This document shows positions 46,910 through 59,881 of a stretch of DNA of 64,000 nucleotides, in pieces. Location: NCBI GenBank assembly GCA_015680685.1, contig MNCI01022064.1, forward strand, positions 82,354 through 146,353. Reading direction: 5' to 3'. Numbering within the stretch: position 1 is the stretch's first letter; every line of letters starts with the position of its first letter. The DNA is from Gnetum montanum. Taxonomy: Eukaryota > Streptophyta > Gnetopsida > Gnetales > Gnetaceae. Under the pieces are notes generated by a model, which was not told where the DNA came from, did no database searches, and saw only the letters and a list, made by a program, of their open reading frames with translations. The position numbers were made by a program, and so were the translations under genes.

Positions 46910-49729
46910 TCACACCGTCCTTGGGGGCAGTGGTTCCAATAGACCTTCACCAACTTCTGGCCCATGCGGCGATGCTCGCATGGACGATGGTTGCCCCACA
47001 ATAGCTACGACTTCTGGAGGCAATCGAAAAGCCTCCAGGAAAGCCCTCATCTTTTCCTCCATACTTCTGGGATCGTTCACTATCCAGGTAGATTCACCAA
47101 TGTGTGCTGGAACTGGAACCTCCCAAGGGCATGGCAACATCGAGAAGAGTTCTTTCAGGTTGAAAAACTAGGCTGCAAGCTACTTTCATTTGATGTCGAA
47201 CGCTCGGATTAATGCTTGCAGTTGCTGGTAGTCATTCATCAGATGGCCAAAGTTCTCCGCGACTGCATGTTTTTCTTTCAAAACTCATGTGGAGGACCTC
47301 GAGTTTCACGTTTGCTGTTTTCAATTTTTGCTTCATCACTTTGTGCGCTTGGAACTTGCCCTCGTATAAAAAATATGAGGCAGCCTGTTGTTTCTCCAAT
47401 TTGGACCACGGTCTCCCGGCTGTGAGCATGGCTAGGTTTGCATAGTGAAGGTTGGAGAGCTCCATATACTCTGTCATTTTTTCAATCTGTAGCTCCTTGA
47501 GGTGGATTTCAGCCTGATTGTAGGCATTCAATCCATCAAAGATAGGTTGCGATACTTCACCTCCTTCTTGGAGCTACTGGAGTGCTTGGTTCAGCTTAGC
47601 CTTTGCGACTTGAATCTGCTTCTCATTTACTTCCTTTTGCAGTCCCACTTGGTCCCTATAATGATTCTTGATTTTTTTAAACTTCAAGGCCTCGTTCTTC
47701 CAAGCGGTAATTTCGATGGTAGGTCTTTGTCGCAAATCCTGAGCCTCCTCCATGGATAGATTTCGGTTCTTAGCTATCAAACTTCTCACGTCAGCGTTCA
47801 CCTTGGCTAGCTCTTCTTGTTGTTGGTGGATAAAATTTTTCATGTGCTCATTTTTCGTACCAAGATTATGCAAGCGATGAACCTCCATGGTCAACCTAAC
47901 ATTCTCCTGGCGAACCTCCATCAAGTCCTTATTTAAATTATATGCTTGAACATTTGCCAAGGACTTATCAAAGATCATCGACTCTCGCTCATTCTTAACT
48001 ATCTTAAGTTTGAGTTGAAGTTGTTGAAAAGCTTCATCTTTGGTGATTTCACGGTTGAGAAGAGCTAGATTGGCAAGTTGGGTTCTTAATTGGGCCACTT
48101 TTGTTGCCAAGCGTTGATAGGTGGCTTGAGCAGTTTCAAGTTGCCCTTCCAAAATGAGGCTCTTCCCCTTGCCGAGAGTAGCTCTGACTGAGTTGTAGTG
48201 ATGTTGTCCGGAAGGTCAAAGACATCCGGAAGCAGTTGCCTGGTTCCGACGAGTCAGTCCAATAATTCCTCATGTTACGCTGCATCGATCTTGCTACTTG
48301 AGGTTCCAACAGATGCTTGTACATCTTGAAGTCCATGAACATCTGGTACAGGTGCCGTCGATGCATTGAGAGCTATAGCAATTGTATCAGCAACCACTTC
48401 GACCGCAATCTCCTATCCTTGGTGTTGCATCACTAAGACTATTGCCCCTTCACCATCTTCCAAGCATACTGAGAAGGTAGTAGTAGTATTTCTAGAGATT
48501 TCAGGAAATAGCTGTTGGGTTGATATTGTTACCTCTTGAACACTAGGATCTATCCTTGCTAGTACTTACATTCAGGCAGCGGAGAACATTAGCTCTGCTC
48601 TTTCTAGCAAGTTGACTGATCAAGCCACTTGCTCCAGGTGGCTCATTGGAAGGTGATAGACTGAAGGATCTTCCCCTCCACTAGTCCTTCCAGATTACTC
48701 TTACTGGCTTAAGAGCAATTGTCAGATCTCACGGATGTATTCTACAATGATTTGCTAACCCGACCTTGTTGTTTGTGTAGCTGGTGAAGGTGGTTGTTGT
48801 TCCTCCTCTGTCTATGTCATGGCTAGAGTTCTATCCTTAATTATTTCATACCATGAGGTAATCAGGGCATGTCGGATTGTATCATTGGCGTACTGTGCTA
48901 TCCCTACCCGTTTGCATAACTTTCTAATTAGGCAGGGAAAGGGGAGAGCTCGTCTTCCACGTTCACTTTTGGCGAATCTTTTTTCAATTTCCAAAAATAG
49001 TAACTATGCACAAGCAGAGAAGGCCATGATTTTGCTGCGTGTTACTATTGGATTCAGGTGGTAAGATGTAATCTTTGAATATATCCTCTCTACTGTGGTT
49101 AGAGAGCCAAACTCATTGCGGTCTACCCCATAGCACCGCCTGATCCACTACCTTGTTACCTCAGGGTCTGCTTATTTTGGGATCTTCATCACATTTGCTC
49201 CAGTCTTGGGTAACCCTAGAGCTTGTGCTATTGCCTCTGAAGAGTAAGAGACATATATTTCTTTGATTCTTACTCTAGACCTTAGTTTCCAATTCATCTA
49301 GAAGAGATAGGTCTCTTCTAAGTACCATTCACCACTGGTTGTGATGATTGGCCACATCGGAGAGTTTTGCAGTTGAAGCCTCACATCTTCTAGTGCGTTC
49401 TCAAGGAATGGTCCAAATTTTAGCTCTTGGAGGACCATTTGTTGCACTTCGCATAACTTGATAGCATCAAGAGAGGCTTGGGTCAGGGTGACCTCAAGCC
49501 ATGGTGCTATCCCCGGAGTCTCATCCCCTTGTGATTGCTCACTAGGAATCTCCTCTTCGGGAATCTGATGGATAGATTCTACATTAGGTCCTTCGTAGAG
49601 GGGGCTAGTTTCATGAGAGCCCTCTGCATGCTCTAGTTGTCGCATGCCTCTTCCCCTTCCCATTCGTGGGCACTTGTCACTCGGTTGTGATGGTCCTTCG
49701 CCCCTTGGATGCCTCGGCTTGGGTGCCAT
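46910..49729 (-). pseudogene. 3' ORF of element F (coiled-coil protein)
   Basis: 2820 nt (940 codons) from the ATG of MAPKPRHP at 49729 to the TGA at 46910; frame is lost and regained inside. A basic Pro/Gly/Arg-rich N-terminus is followed by LQNSPMWPIITTSGEWYL, then a PF20167-like LPFPCLIRKLCKRVGIAQYAND segment. A long coiled coil (about 48152-47240) has few stops and is rich in Leu, Gln, Lys and Glu (VAQLRTQLANLALLNREI, VRQENVRLTMEVHRLHNL). The end is LPCPWEVPVPAHIG to PPRTV. The longest open pieces (192 and 145 codons) and the close match to E show it was coding when F moved. No membrane segment or signal peptide. It may act as a structural or nucleic-acid-associated protein; that is a guess. 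Confidence 0.78.
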
Positions 49730-50006
49730 CTGCAATCAAACATAACTATCCATTAGACTGTGCATAAGTAGCTCAAGATGATCCATATACACCTTCTCAA
49801 TTCAACTAAGCTATGTTGTTGGCATAGGCATTCTATTAAGTCTCTTGGAGTGTTAATTCATGGGTTAGAGCCAAACACAACAAGGAATGAGTTGAAGTTT
49901 AAATGGTTGTTTTTGTTTCTTCCCTTAGAGGTGCGAGGTCTTAATTAACTAACTGATTAATTAATTAATTACACATAGGCTTCACCCCCCATGACTGAGA
50001 GCATAC
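49730..50006 (-). promoter_or_regulatory. Candidate intron in the leader of the 3' ORF (element F)
   Basis: On the element strand the donor is CCAGAG|GTATGC, followed by tctcagtcatgggggg. The acceptor is GATTGCAG directly before the ATG at 49729. 277 nt. Both sites are intact. Confidence 0.5.
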
Positions 50007-50140
50007 CTCTGGTTGCTTAAAAGGGCAAGGATCAGTTGATGCAGATGCGCGATGGAATGTAGGTGCTTGGGAAGATGTTGGGCAGAAAAAATAACAAAAT
50101 CTCCCCCGAATTTGGTTGTAAAATGATGAAATTTCAAAGT

Positions 50141-50245
50141 GCAGTGGGTGTATATAGGGGTTAGGCACTATGTCGATGGGGCCATGTATACGTGGCCACG
50201 TATATGCAGGGGGTCACACCCATTGACCAACATTGACCAACCCAT
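50141..50245 (-). promoter_or_regulatory. U3-like internal promoter block (element F)
   Basis: TATA box cctatataca at about 50150-50158 on the minus strand. Upstream of it on that strand are atcgaca, tggccccat, gtatac, tacgtggcc and ggtcaatggg, a shorter version of the E block, about 420 bp before the 3' ORF. Confidence 0.5.
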
Positions 50246-51778
50246 AAAAATCCTAAAAAGATGAATTGAAAATGCCAAATTGGGGTGGTTGAAGAGTGCA
50301 AGAGACCGGGAATGCGATCGAGGACATGACGAAGGTAAACAGGACTAGAAAAAGAGTCAAACGTAAGAGAATGTGGGAAAAAAGAACTCCACAGGGAAGC
50401 AATAGAGCGATGGGACATGAAAATAACCAACCATGAAATTAAAAGAATGAGAGACTAACAAGCGGGACTAGGAATATGCAAGTGGGTCCTCCCCATAGCA
50501 AGCAAGAGCCTTAGTAGCCCTAACATATCCTCAACACTAGAGTCCGTGGGCCCTAGTGTCAAGAAATGGTGCTTGCAAGTTAATACTCCTACCCAAGAGA
50601 TCTCGCCAAGGCATTAGGAGTACACGGAAGTCATGACAAATTTTCAAAACATAAAATGGACAGTGAGGTGAGTTTGGAAGAGAAACAAGTGAGAGAGAGA
50701 CGAGAAGACTGGAATTCCAATCGTTGGTCACTTGAAACCCCATGTGAATTGGTGGTTAAGTGACCTGGTAGGACCGTTCTTGAGTTCAGACCTAAAACCA
50801 ACCACATACAATGACCTCACAGCAACAGGCGAAGCCCCATCCATCCACCAAGTAGCAGAGTGCGCCCATAGGAAACCACCACTCCAATAGGAATGGGAAG
50901 AAGGAAGTGAAATGGGGCGAAGTTAAAGGGGATAGGCTGAGTTCCATAACTTTTTTTCGTGGCCCATGAGAGGCAATCTAAGGGGTATGCTTTGAATTCC
51001 CACATAGTGATGATTTTATTTTCTTCATTGTCTTGTTATTTCGTGGGAACCACACCATGCAAAGACCCATGCTTGTTTGCATGCATTCGACCAAGGGGTG
51101 TGCTTTGAATCCTCATGTTTATTTATTTATTTATTTTTGAATTTTTGAATTTTTTTGGTGAGGACCACACCATGCAAGGTCGAATTGCCCAGTGACTTCC
51201 TTGTAGAGAAGGATGTGGAGTGGTAAGAAACCCGTAAGGACACATTGACAACTCAGGGGATGGGAGAGGGTGACGAATGTTGCATTCCCCTTGAAGTCAC
51301 ACCCGATTCAAACCATTAGGTCATCCCTGAGTCTAGGAACTACATAAGTCACACATTAATTACAATGTTTTTAAGTGAAGGGGTTGCATGTTCCCAAAGG
51401 AAGGAAAACCATGGAGTGGGTGGATGGATGGATGATGTGGACTCACTACCGAGTTTATGAGATGAAAAATAGATGCAAAATCCAAGAACAACAATGCCAG
51501 GGCAAAAGCAAGATAACAAGGTGGACTAGTTTACATGACCCATCGCAACGAAAACCATCCACGCTAGACACCTGACGATAATAAGACATCTTATTAGCAA
51601 ACAATTGAAAATTAAACACACATATACTTATATATAAAAAACAACAAAGAAATGGAAAAATAACTAAAGAAAGGAAAAATTAGCAAGAATTGGAAAATGT
51701 ATAAACAATGTTGACAAATAAAAATGTGTAAAACAAAAAAAAAAATTCCAAAAATAGCTAGGGACGTAGTGGAATGGA
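50246..51778 (-). other. Non-coding region between pol and 3' ORF (element F)
   Basis: Colinear with 23346-24848 of E (the gtgggtcctccc, cttgaagtcacac and accaaggggtgtgctttgaat blocks). No protein frame is conserved between the copies. Confidence 0.6.
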
Positions 51779-54700
51779 TTAGCATAGGCAATGGTCTCCC
51801 CCACGACTGGGTGGAAAGGAGGAGACACGAAATATAGAGCATGGCTATCCTGGTGATGGTGAGGTAACAACATTGGTTAAGTGGAGTTCACGGAAAGGTT
51901 TTAGTTATCACTGGTTAACCAACTGCATTCTTGGGGGTTCCTCAGGTTTGTCAATAAGCAAGGCCCCATATGGGAAGGTTTTAGAGACAGTGTAAGGTCC
52001 CTCCCACAGTCTTTGAAACTTGGTCGGTTGAGATACATATGAGGGGTTCCAATACAACACCTTGTCTCCACGTCTGAATGTGACCTTCCAGATCCTAAGT
52101 TCATGTCGTTTTTTTTGTAGGCCTTTTGGATCTCATTTGAGGACAGGGCCACTAATCGATTCTCATCTAGCACACTTAAGTTGATAAGTCGTTCATGTTG
52201 TGCTAGCGGTAGGTCAAGGTCTAATTCATTGGTTGTGGATAGTGTCCGGAGTTTTGCCTAGATTGGAAGTGTTGGTAACTTTCCATACACTAACTCATAG
52301 GGAGAGTACCCTACAGGAAGTTTCCAAGTGGAGTGATAGGCCCAAAGGACATTGTTGAGTTTGGTGCTCCAATCTCTCCTATATTTGCTGATGGTTTAGG
52401 TAAGGATCCTGGTAATCTCCCTATTAGTGACTTCGACCTACCTGTTGGCTTGGGGCTAATAGGATGTTGTAAATTTGTGGGTGACCCCCAAGTGTTGCAT
52501 GAGTTTTCGAAAAGTGGCACCCATGAAATGAGTGCCATTATCAGAGATGAGTGCACGTGGCACTCCAAACCTATTGGCGATTTGTTATTGGAAAAATCAT
52601 GCAGTGGTGTTTGAAGAACAGTCGACGATGGCTGCCACCTTTGCCCACTTGGTGCAGTAGTTCACGGCTATGATGATGTACACCTTTCCATTGGATAGGG
52701 GTGTGATGGGCCCCATGAAGTCGATGCCTCAGATGTCAAAGGGCTCAAGTGGTTGGATCCACTGTTGAGGTCCATTCATCTGTACAGTCATTTCATCATC
52801 TCTTTGGCATCGATCATAGGAGTGGGTGAACCATTGTGCATCCCTAAAGATTGTGGGCCAGTAATATCCTGCAAGCAGGATCTTAATGGCTGTGCGACGT
52901 CCAGCATAGTGGCCCCCACAAGGACCCTCATGAGCATCTTGAAGGACGCGTAGTGTATCATCATCAGGGATAGACCATCGAACCATGCCATCTACACATA
53001 CCTTGTAAAGATGATCATTGATTTCCATGAAATGCTTGGCCTTATAGAGAAACTATTGTTTCTGCCGATGGTTCCACTCCTTTGGCAATTGTTGAGTGGT
53101 GAGCTAGCTGAGGATGTGGTTGAACCAAGGTGATTCCTTAGGTATCTATGAATCGACTGCACCCACGAAGAGGAGTTCATCTGAAAATTGGTCAGAGAGG
53201 GGCTCATCCTCTTCTGCTTTATCCCATCACAACCGAGACAAGTGGTCAGCAACCACATTCTCAGTTCCCTTCCGGTCTACCATGGTGAGATCAAACTCTT
53301 GAAGAATCACTAGCCACTGGATGATGCGGGGGCTCACCATTGGTTTGTTCATCAGGAACCGAATAGCACTGTGGTCAGTGTGCACGAACACCTTGTACCA
53401 AGCACATAGTGTTAGAATTTTTCCAAGATAAACACCACTGCCATCAACTCCTTTTCGATGGTGGTGTAGTCAAGCTAAGCACCCACAATGCTACAGCTTG
53501 CATAGTGGATATAGAATGGACCTTTCTAATTGTCACACTATGTAAGCATGGCTCCCAAGGAATAATTAGATGCATCTATCATGATGTGGAAGGGCTTGGA
53601 TCAATCAGGTGCCTGTAGAATTGGAGTTTCTACAGGTTTCTATTTAAGAAATTGGAATTTGAATTCACATTCTTTGGTCCAGATGAATGGAGTATATTTC
53701 TTCGTAAGTTCTACCGATGGCTTGGCGATCTTTGAGAAGTTTTTAATGAATCGCCAATAGTAACAGTGTGGCCAAGGAATGATCGAACATCTTTTATGGT
53801 GCTTGGTTTTTGGGTGATTCCTTGGATGACCCTAATCTTTTCAGGATCCACGCTAATCCCTGTCTGTGAGATGCGATGCCCTAGCACAATGCCTTCTTGG
53901 ACCATCAAATGACTTTTCTACCAATTGAGTCATAGATTAGTGTCTACACACCTTTTGAGAACCTACTCAAGATGGTCCAAGGCTTGCTCGAACATGGCCC
54001 CATAGGTAGAGAAGTCATCCATGAAGACTTCTACCCCATTCCCAATCTATTGCTAGAAGATGCTGAGGGCAAGGCGTTGGAATCTAGCAGGCACATTACA
54101 TAGGCCAAAAGGTATCTTCTTGTATGCAAAAGTCCCCCATGGACTTGTGAAAGTTATTTTGGCTTGGTCCTCTAGTATAATTTGGATTTGGTTATAGCCA
54201 CTATAACCATCCAAAAAGCTATAATAGCGGTGCCCTGCAATAGTGTCCAACACCTGGTCCACAAATGGGAGTGGGAAGTGATCCTTGAAGGTAGCCATGT
54301 TGAGCAATTAGAAGTCAATATAGACCCTCCATTTGCCACCTTTCTTTGGCACAATAACAAGTGGGTTGACCCATTTTCTATCGACAATAAAATAGATGAA
54401 CCTTGCCTTTAGCAACTATTCGATTTCATCCTTGATGACCTGCTTCAGTTTGGGATTTAATCATCTTTGTGGTTGTCATTGTGGCTTCATGGAGGGGTCA
54501 ATATAGATCTGATGTTGGGAGACCCGAGGATCAACTCTAGTTAACTTAGGATGTGACCATGCAAATGCAGCATCCCATTTGTTCACCACCTTCAAAAACT
54601 TTTTCTTCTATCCCAGAGCAAGGGTGGCATTGATAATTACCAACTTTCCATTTCGCAAAGGACTTGAGTTCTAGGGGCTCTTGTTTGAAGCTTTTAGGGA

Positions 54701-57700
54701 TTTGCAGGTTCCCCCAATCATCATGGTTATCAACAGTGGAAACCTGTTGATGAACCTCTTTTATTTCATCCATTCTTTCTACATAGGCTTGTACAAGCCC
54801 CTCAGATGGTTCCATGCACATTGTGCTACTAGCAGGGCCAGTTGTTAGCCACTGGGTGCCCTCTTGATTGGTGGCTATTGCGTACAGGCATTTTTGGACA
54901 GGTGATTCCTTGATACATCAACTACATGCTTTAATGGATATCCGCTTAGCAGACCATAACTACTGCACATAGTTGCACCCTGAGTCATTGTACGTGATGC
55001 ATGGAACACACTTCTTCTTGATCTAAATCCTTTGAAATTTCAAGGGACAAATCTCGAAGTCCTAGTTGTGCATCCACCGCGCTCAACTAGGCTCTTCCCA
55101 TTATGATTGGGAAGTTCCCCTTGCAATTCTCAACATGGATGACAAGGAAATTAGTAGGATAAGACCACCCACAAACGGTGGTCACAATGTCCTCCACCAA
55201 TCCCAAGGGAACGGTGATGGACTAGTTTGCTAGCTCGAGCCGAATGTTGCTCTTCTTGAGCGGGGGCAAGTTCCAATTCTTGTACATGTCATGAGAGATC
55301 AAATTAACTCCTGACCCCAAGTATAGAAGAGCTTTTCATGGCTCATTCCCTACCACCTGAAGATAGATGAGGGGGGCTTCTCAGATTAGTCAATTTCTGG
55401 GGAAGATGATCAGCCTTTATCCAGTTGGTCATGGCATGTGTGAGCATGACCATTTGGACGTTGGAGTGTATTTGGCTTGAAGGTTGCTTGAGCGGTGGAA
55501 TAGTGGAGGCACTTGAAGGTTTAGAGGCACTGGCCATAGGTGTATGTGAGGGTATGTTCAGATTATTGGGCCGAAAAAAGGATGTTTTCGTGGTTTGGGT
55601 TCCGGTCCACTCAGCTGAGGTGCCAGTTGTAGGTTGATAGCCCTTGTAGGGTTTCGTTGCTACGATTGTGGTAGTATCTCTCCCTGCATACATGGAGCAG
55701 GTGGTAGTTGAGTGGGATGTTGTGGAGAAGGAGTGGTAGGAGAAGGTGATGGAGGATAAAAGAGATGTGGGTTTTCCCCCTAGGTGATGGACATTGAGGT
55801 TGGAAATATTCCAAGGGATGGTAATAACTTTGAAAGGTCGCATGATTGAAAGAGTCCCATGGAGAGACCGGTTGCTAAACGTAGTACCCATAGGGATTTG
55901 GCTGTTTGTAAGGATACTACTACCTTGGAGGTGGCATCCCCCATGCTTGTGGGTGTTGTCACTACTGGAAGTATTTGTAAGGTTGCGGTGGAACTCCACT
56001 TGGATAGTATCCTTGCTACTGGTGAAACTGCCTTGGGTTGCCTTGTGGGTAAGGCAACCTTCAAGGCGTTTGCCTCTTCATCAAGCAAGGATTCAATTCG
56101 TACACCCCAGACTCTTGAAGATGTGACATCATAGGGCAACATCCCTTAGGATGTTCATATTGGCATATGCCACATTCATCATCCTCCTCGATGTCAGAGT
56201 CTGCAACCTGCTCTACTACAACAACTTTGCCCTTACCCATATGTTGGGCACATTTAGCTTCCTTCTTCCTACATCAATTGCGATCATTACCTTGTTCTCT
56301 AGAATCCTCTGCAATTTTTAGCACACTCTGGAATTTTTTATCTAAGGAGTCCCACATCTTATCAACCTTTTCTGATATTTCAGATGGAAACTTTTGTTTT
56401 GGCAAGGTTTTCTGGTTCACCGCTACTTCTAGGGGTGATTCCTCCTCATCTTCGCAAAATTAGACTTCCCTTTTTTTGAGGGAAGGATCTTGGTTGAAAT
56501 CTTCTACACTCTCCTTCTTTCTAAGTTTCCCTTCTTCCTTGGCCACCTACTTAATGAGGTGCTGCAATTGATGGGTCCTTAGTTCCGATAGTCGTCCCTA
56601 GGTGTACATGCCAGGGGTCTTTTGCAGTTCAAAGTAGAGCCCATCAATGATGTGACGAAGCTGTGCCCGCTGAGAGTAGCCATGACCAGGGCATCGATGC
56701 AATAATGAATAGTACTTGCTCATGTCTGCATCCAAGGGTTCATGATTCCCTTACTTCCAACCTTGGATTTGTCGTTTCAGATTTGCCACTCTAGAGTACG
56801 TTTGATACTTGTCATTGAAAATCTCAAGCATCATACTCCATCTTCTGATTGATTCTGGTTCCAAGGATCGGTACTAGTTTTCTACTTCCTTGATGAGTAT
56901 GCAAGGGAACAACGTCAACTTCTGCCAATCATTGTCAATGTTTTGTAGGATGCAGGCATCATGGAACACCTACAAGTGAGTTTGCAGATCATAGTTGTAT
57001 CCCCCTTCAAATTTGGGGATGTTGTTCATATCGACACGCTTGATCCGACTATCCTTTATGTGCCTACTAGGGATCTGAACTGCCTTGGTGATCTGGAGCA
57101 TGCTTCGAGTAGCCAACAATGACTCATTCGATTCATAGTCCTGCTAAGGACCATGATGTATGTGATGATTCCAGCTACCCCTCCTTTCATAACGGCGAGC
57201 ATCATGCGATTGTTCGTGCATTTCCTCATGTTGTTCCTTTCGATCCTTTTGACCACCATCCTTCCGCTCCTTTTTACCCCAATTATGATCAGAGCCTGAA
57301 CTAGATGAAGGTATAGGAGAGTGAGAGGATGGAGAAGAGGGAGAAGAGTCAACACCACTTCGGTATCGATCTCCCCCTCTACCCTGATGATGGCCTCGAT
57401 CATCCTGCCCATCCTTGCTACATGACCCTCCATCCCCTTGAGGATCTTGGTCACTTAGAGGTTTATTCTGGATGATGGACTGAAGGATCTGCTGTCCCAA
57501 AGGAAGTTCAACCGAATGGGAATCATGAAAGATGGGTTCCCCATCGTCCTGTAGCCCTTGCAAGAATAAGGGGTTACTGAATTATTTCCCCTTCAGGTGT
57601 TCATATCTTTTTTCCTACTGCTAGTCTTGTGCTCATTGAGCTTGAATGGAATGATAGTCCCAGTAGTCATGGTCCTCCATGACGTACTCCACTCCATGGT

Positions 57701-57920
57701 CCTGGATGCCTAGTTTGCCAAGATTGTGGAATAGCATTCCAGAAGCCGATCGATCAGGTGGTAGTATGATGTTACCCTCCATGTCCCACCATTGTAGATG
57801 CTCATCCTGATGTAGGATGAATGTGAAGTCAGGGACATATTCATTGGGATGCTTGTATACCACCTGACATTCTTGTGGCACCAGTGGGTTGGATACATCT
57901 CTCCTATGAGAAGAAGTCAT
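51779..57920 (-). pseudogene. gag-pol: gag-pro-pol polyprotein, element F
   Basis: Starts MTSSHRRD at 57920; the terminal TAA is at 51779-51781. Gag N-terminus (TFILHQDEHLQWWDMEGN), gag domain near 57060-56650, knuckle CGICQYEHPKGCC near 56120-56160, protease near 55330-55050 with the catalytic motif changed to LYLGSG (Asp lost). RT near 54500-54000 keeps FLDGYSGYNQI and VFMDDFSTYG. The connection (VLGHRISQTGISVDPEKIRVIQG) and a decayed RNase H follow at 53910-53160. The integrase zinc finger is at 53028-52790; in the core the middle Asp is kept (ISDNGTHF) and so is the Glu (VEVTNREI). The C-terminal domain is near 52170-51900. Stops are frequent, with several frameshifts. It is closely similar to E over the whole length. 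Confidence 0.9.
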
Positions 57921-58066
57921 ATTGGATGTTAGATGATCCATTTAATTAGTATACCTTACGTTTACTTTAATTTTCCTAGCGTGCATAAATGTTACTATCC
58001 TGGGTCCATTCCAATGACGTGTATGATAATTTTACTAAGGTTAGATGATGCATGTAAGACTAACAG

Positions 58067-58084
58067 TCCCTAGCAACGGTGCCA
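58067..58084 (-). other. Primer-binding site of element F
   Basis: On the element strand TGGCACCGTTGCTAGGGA, 15 of 18 matches to the tRNA-Asp complement. Confidence 0.85.
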
Positions 58085-58085
58085 A

Positions 58086-59001
58086 TGATGAGTGGCTAGG
58101 TACCCCTACGTCCAACCATGCAAATCATGGGCATCCACACGTGACTCGGTCGAATTCTATAGACTGTAAGCACTTAACATACACCAGACCTCTAACCAGC
58201 AAAACCCTTTGTTAGAACAGTCATTGTCTTCTCAACCTCACTTGTGAGTATCTAGTGGCAATGGTTAAGTGAGATTGAGGTAACTGATTTTTATAGTTTT
58301 TACTTTATCTTTTGGCATCTAATTAAGGTACGGAAGGTAAGGAATGAAATATTATCTAACCTATAATTATCCTAATTTGTATCTTAACTATTCTTAGCAT
58401 AAGTATCCGATCCCATCTTCTAGGCACGTCCTAAGCATTTCCTAATCACTACTAGGTTACTAGACATTAGGCATCACTAGGTTACCAAGTGTTGGATTTA
58501 CATTCGAGATGGTTGTACTTATGGTTTCTATGAAATGTAAATGAGTGATAGTGATTAAACTAGTAAGAAGAGAAACTTAAGTAATTCTCAAAGCATAGAA
58601 CATTAAACTATTAACTGCAATAAATGACTAAGTCCAAAATGCTACAATGAATGCTTGAAAGCTCATCTTTATTTCTGTTCACGCCAATGGGATCAGATAC
58701 ATCAATGCTCGAATAAAGGGCTGGATACCTTCTTTACACCTATTGCAGGAACTTGGAAGATATTCTATCTCCTACGGGAACAAACTACAAGAGCTTCACT
58801 ACAATTGACAAAAGGTACCTCAATGAGGCAAAAGGCCCTCTTATTTATAGGCTGAAATAGGTGCCACGTAAACAGAGCCATGTCAACACATGGAAGGATG
58901 CATCAACGGGGCCGCATATACGGGGCCATGTTGACGCCATTTTGTATACAGGGTCCCTTATACGTGGCCTAGTAAACACAGTGATGAACAACACTTCATC
59001 A
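58086..59001 (-). repeat. 5' LTR of element F (916 bp)
   Basis: Termini as in E. TATA region cttatttatagg is intact near 58839-58850. The U3 carries gtcaacac, catcaacggggccgcatatacgg and gtatacaggg. Confidence 0.92.
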
Positions 59002-59311
59002 CTGGCTTAGAGGAAAATTTGGTAAAAGGTCTAAAATTAAGTTTCATGATCACTACAACTGATGCGGACCTTTCCTAGATTGCATGAACGCATTCTGGGG
59101 ACAATGTTAGATGTTGTCCTTGTTCAGGTGCCCTGCCTTCTTCACCTTCTACTTGCCAAAATTGTGCAGTAACAAGGGTTTCTTGATGGATGCTAAATGA
59201 TTGTGCCTCATGTTTTGCATGTTCTATGAGAGGTCCTTGACCTCTGCCTCTTCTTGGGCATTTGGTTGCACCTTGAGAGGGTCCTCCCTGTTGTCCTCGT
59301 TTAGGGGAAAT
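59002..59311 (-). pseudogene. 3' ORF of element G, N-terminal part
   Basis: On the minus strand: PKRGQQGGPSQGATKCPRRG, then LIEHAKHEAQS, matching the start of the E and F 3' ORFs (GEGPSQ, KCPR, GRG). The start codon has become ATT (59309-59311), directly after an intact TTACAG acceptor-like site. It breaks at the F insertion after LNFRPF and continues at 45770. Confidence 0.75.
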
Positions 59312-59636
59312 CTGTAATCACACCGAGATCCATTGTTAGTAAGGTCATTTAACAAAATTTAATTATCTTATATCTTACTCATTACCTTTAATGAATTTTA
59401 AAATTTAATTACTTAGTTTGATTTCAGAGTTAAAAATTTTTCAAGGAAATTCTCCTAAAAGTTTTAATGTCATGCCTAGTTTGATCAGGTGACTTCAATA
59501 ATAATATTCATGATTTGAGTTAAGAAATAAAATTAGTTTGGCATAAATTCTTAGTATTTCTTAAGATCATTTACCCCTATGATATCCTTTAGGTGATAAT
59601 GAATTTTGAAAAAGTTATGCACAAATCAGAGCATAC
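59312..59636 (-). promoter_or_regulatory. Candidate intron in the leader of the 3' ORF (element G)
   Basis: Donor-like AGGG|GTATGC on the minus strand at 59637/59636, preceded here by the PPT-like gttgtgggag; acceptor GATTACAG before the mutated start. 325 nt. Confidence 0.4.
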
Positions 59637-59781
59637 CCCTCTCCCACAACTGAGTTAAACACTTTGGGTTTAAGTATGTTTGATTGGATGGGAAATCAGA
59701 GTGTTAACGAGCGAGATATTAGCAGTTAAATGTTAGCCATGCAAAGCATGAAAAATTGTGGAAGAAAATTGCAACAACTCC

Positions 59782-59881
59782 NNNNNNNNNNNNNNNNNNN
59801 NNNNNNNNNNNNNNNNNNNNNNNNNNNNNNNNNNNNNNNNNNNNNNNNNNNNNNNNNNNNNNNNNNNNNNNNNNNNNNNNN
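59782..59881. other. Assembly gap of exactly 100 N
   Basis: 100 N, the usual placeholder for a gap of unknown size. Sequence on both sides is element G and matches E and F in order. Confidence 0.98.

Larger units (their letters stand above)
45771..59001 (-). mobile_element. Element F: full-length Athila-type element inside G
   Basis: 13.23 kb, same family and layout as E: 5' LTR, tRNA-Asp PBS, gag-pro-pol, U3-like block, 3' ORF, PPT, 3' LTR. It interrupts the 3' ORF of G. The flanks tcggc (45766-45770) and ctggc (59002-59006) fit one original ccggc with a C-to-T change in each copy. RT and integrase motifs are better kept than in E, but stops are numerous. Confidence 0.93.
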
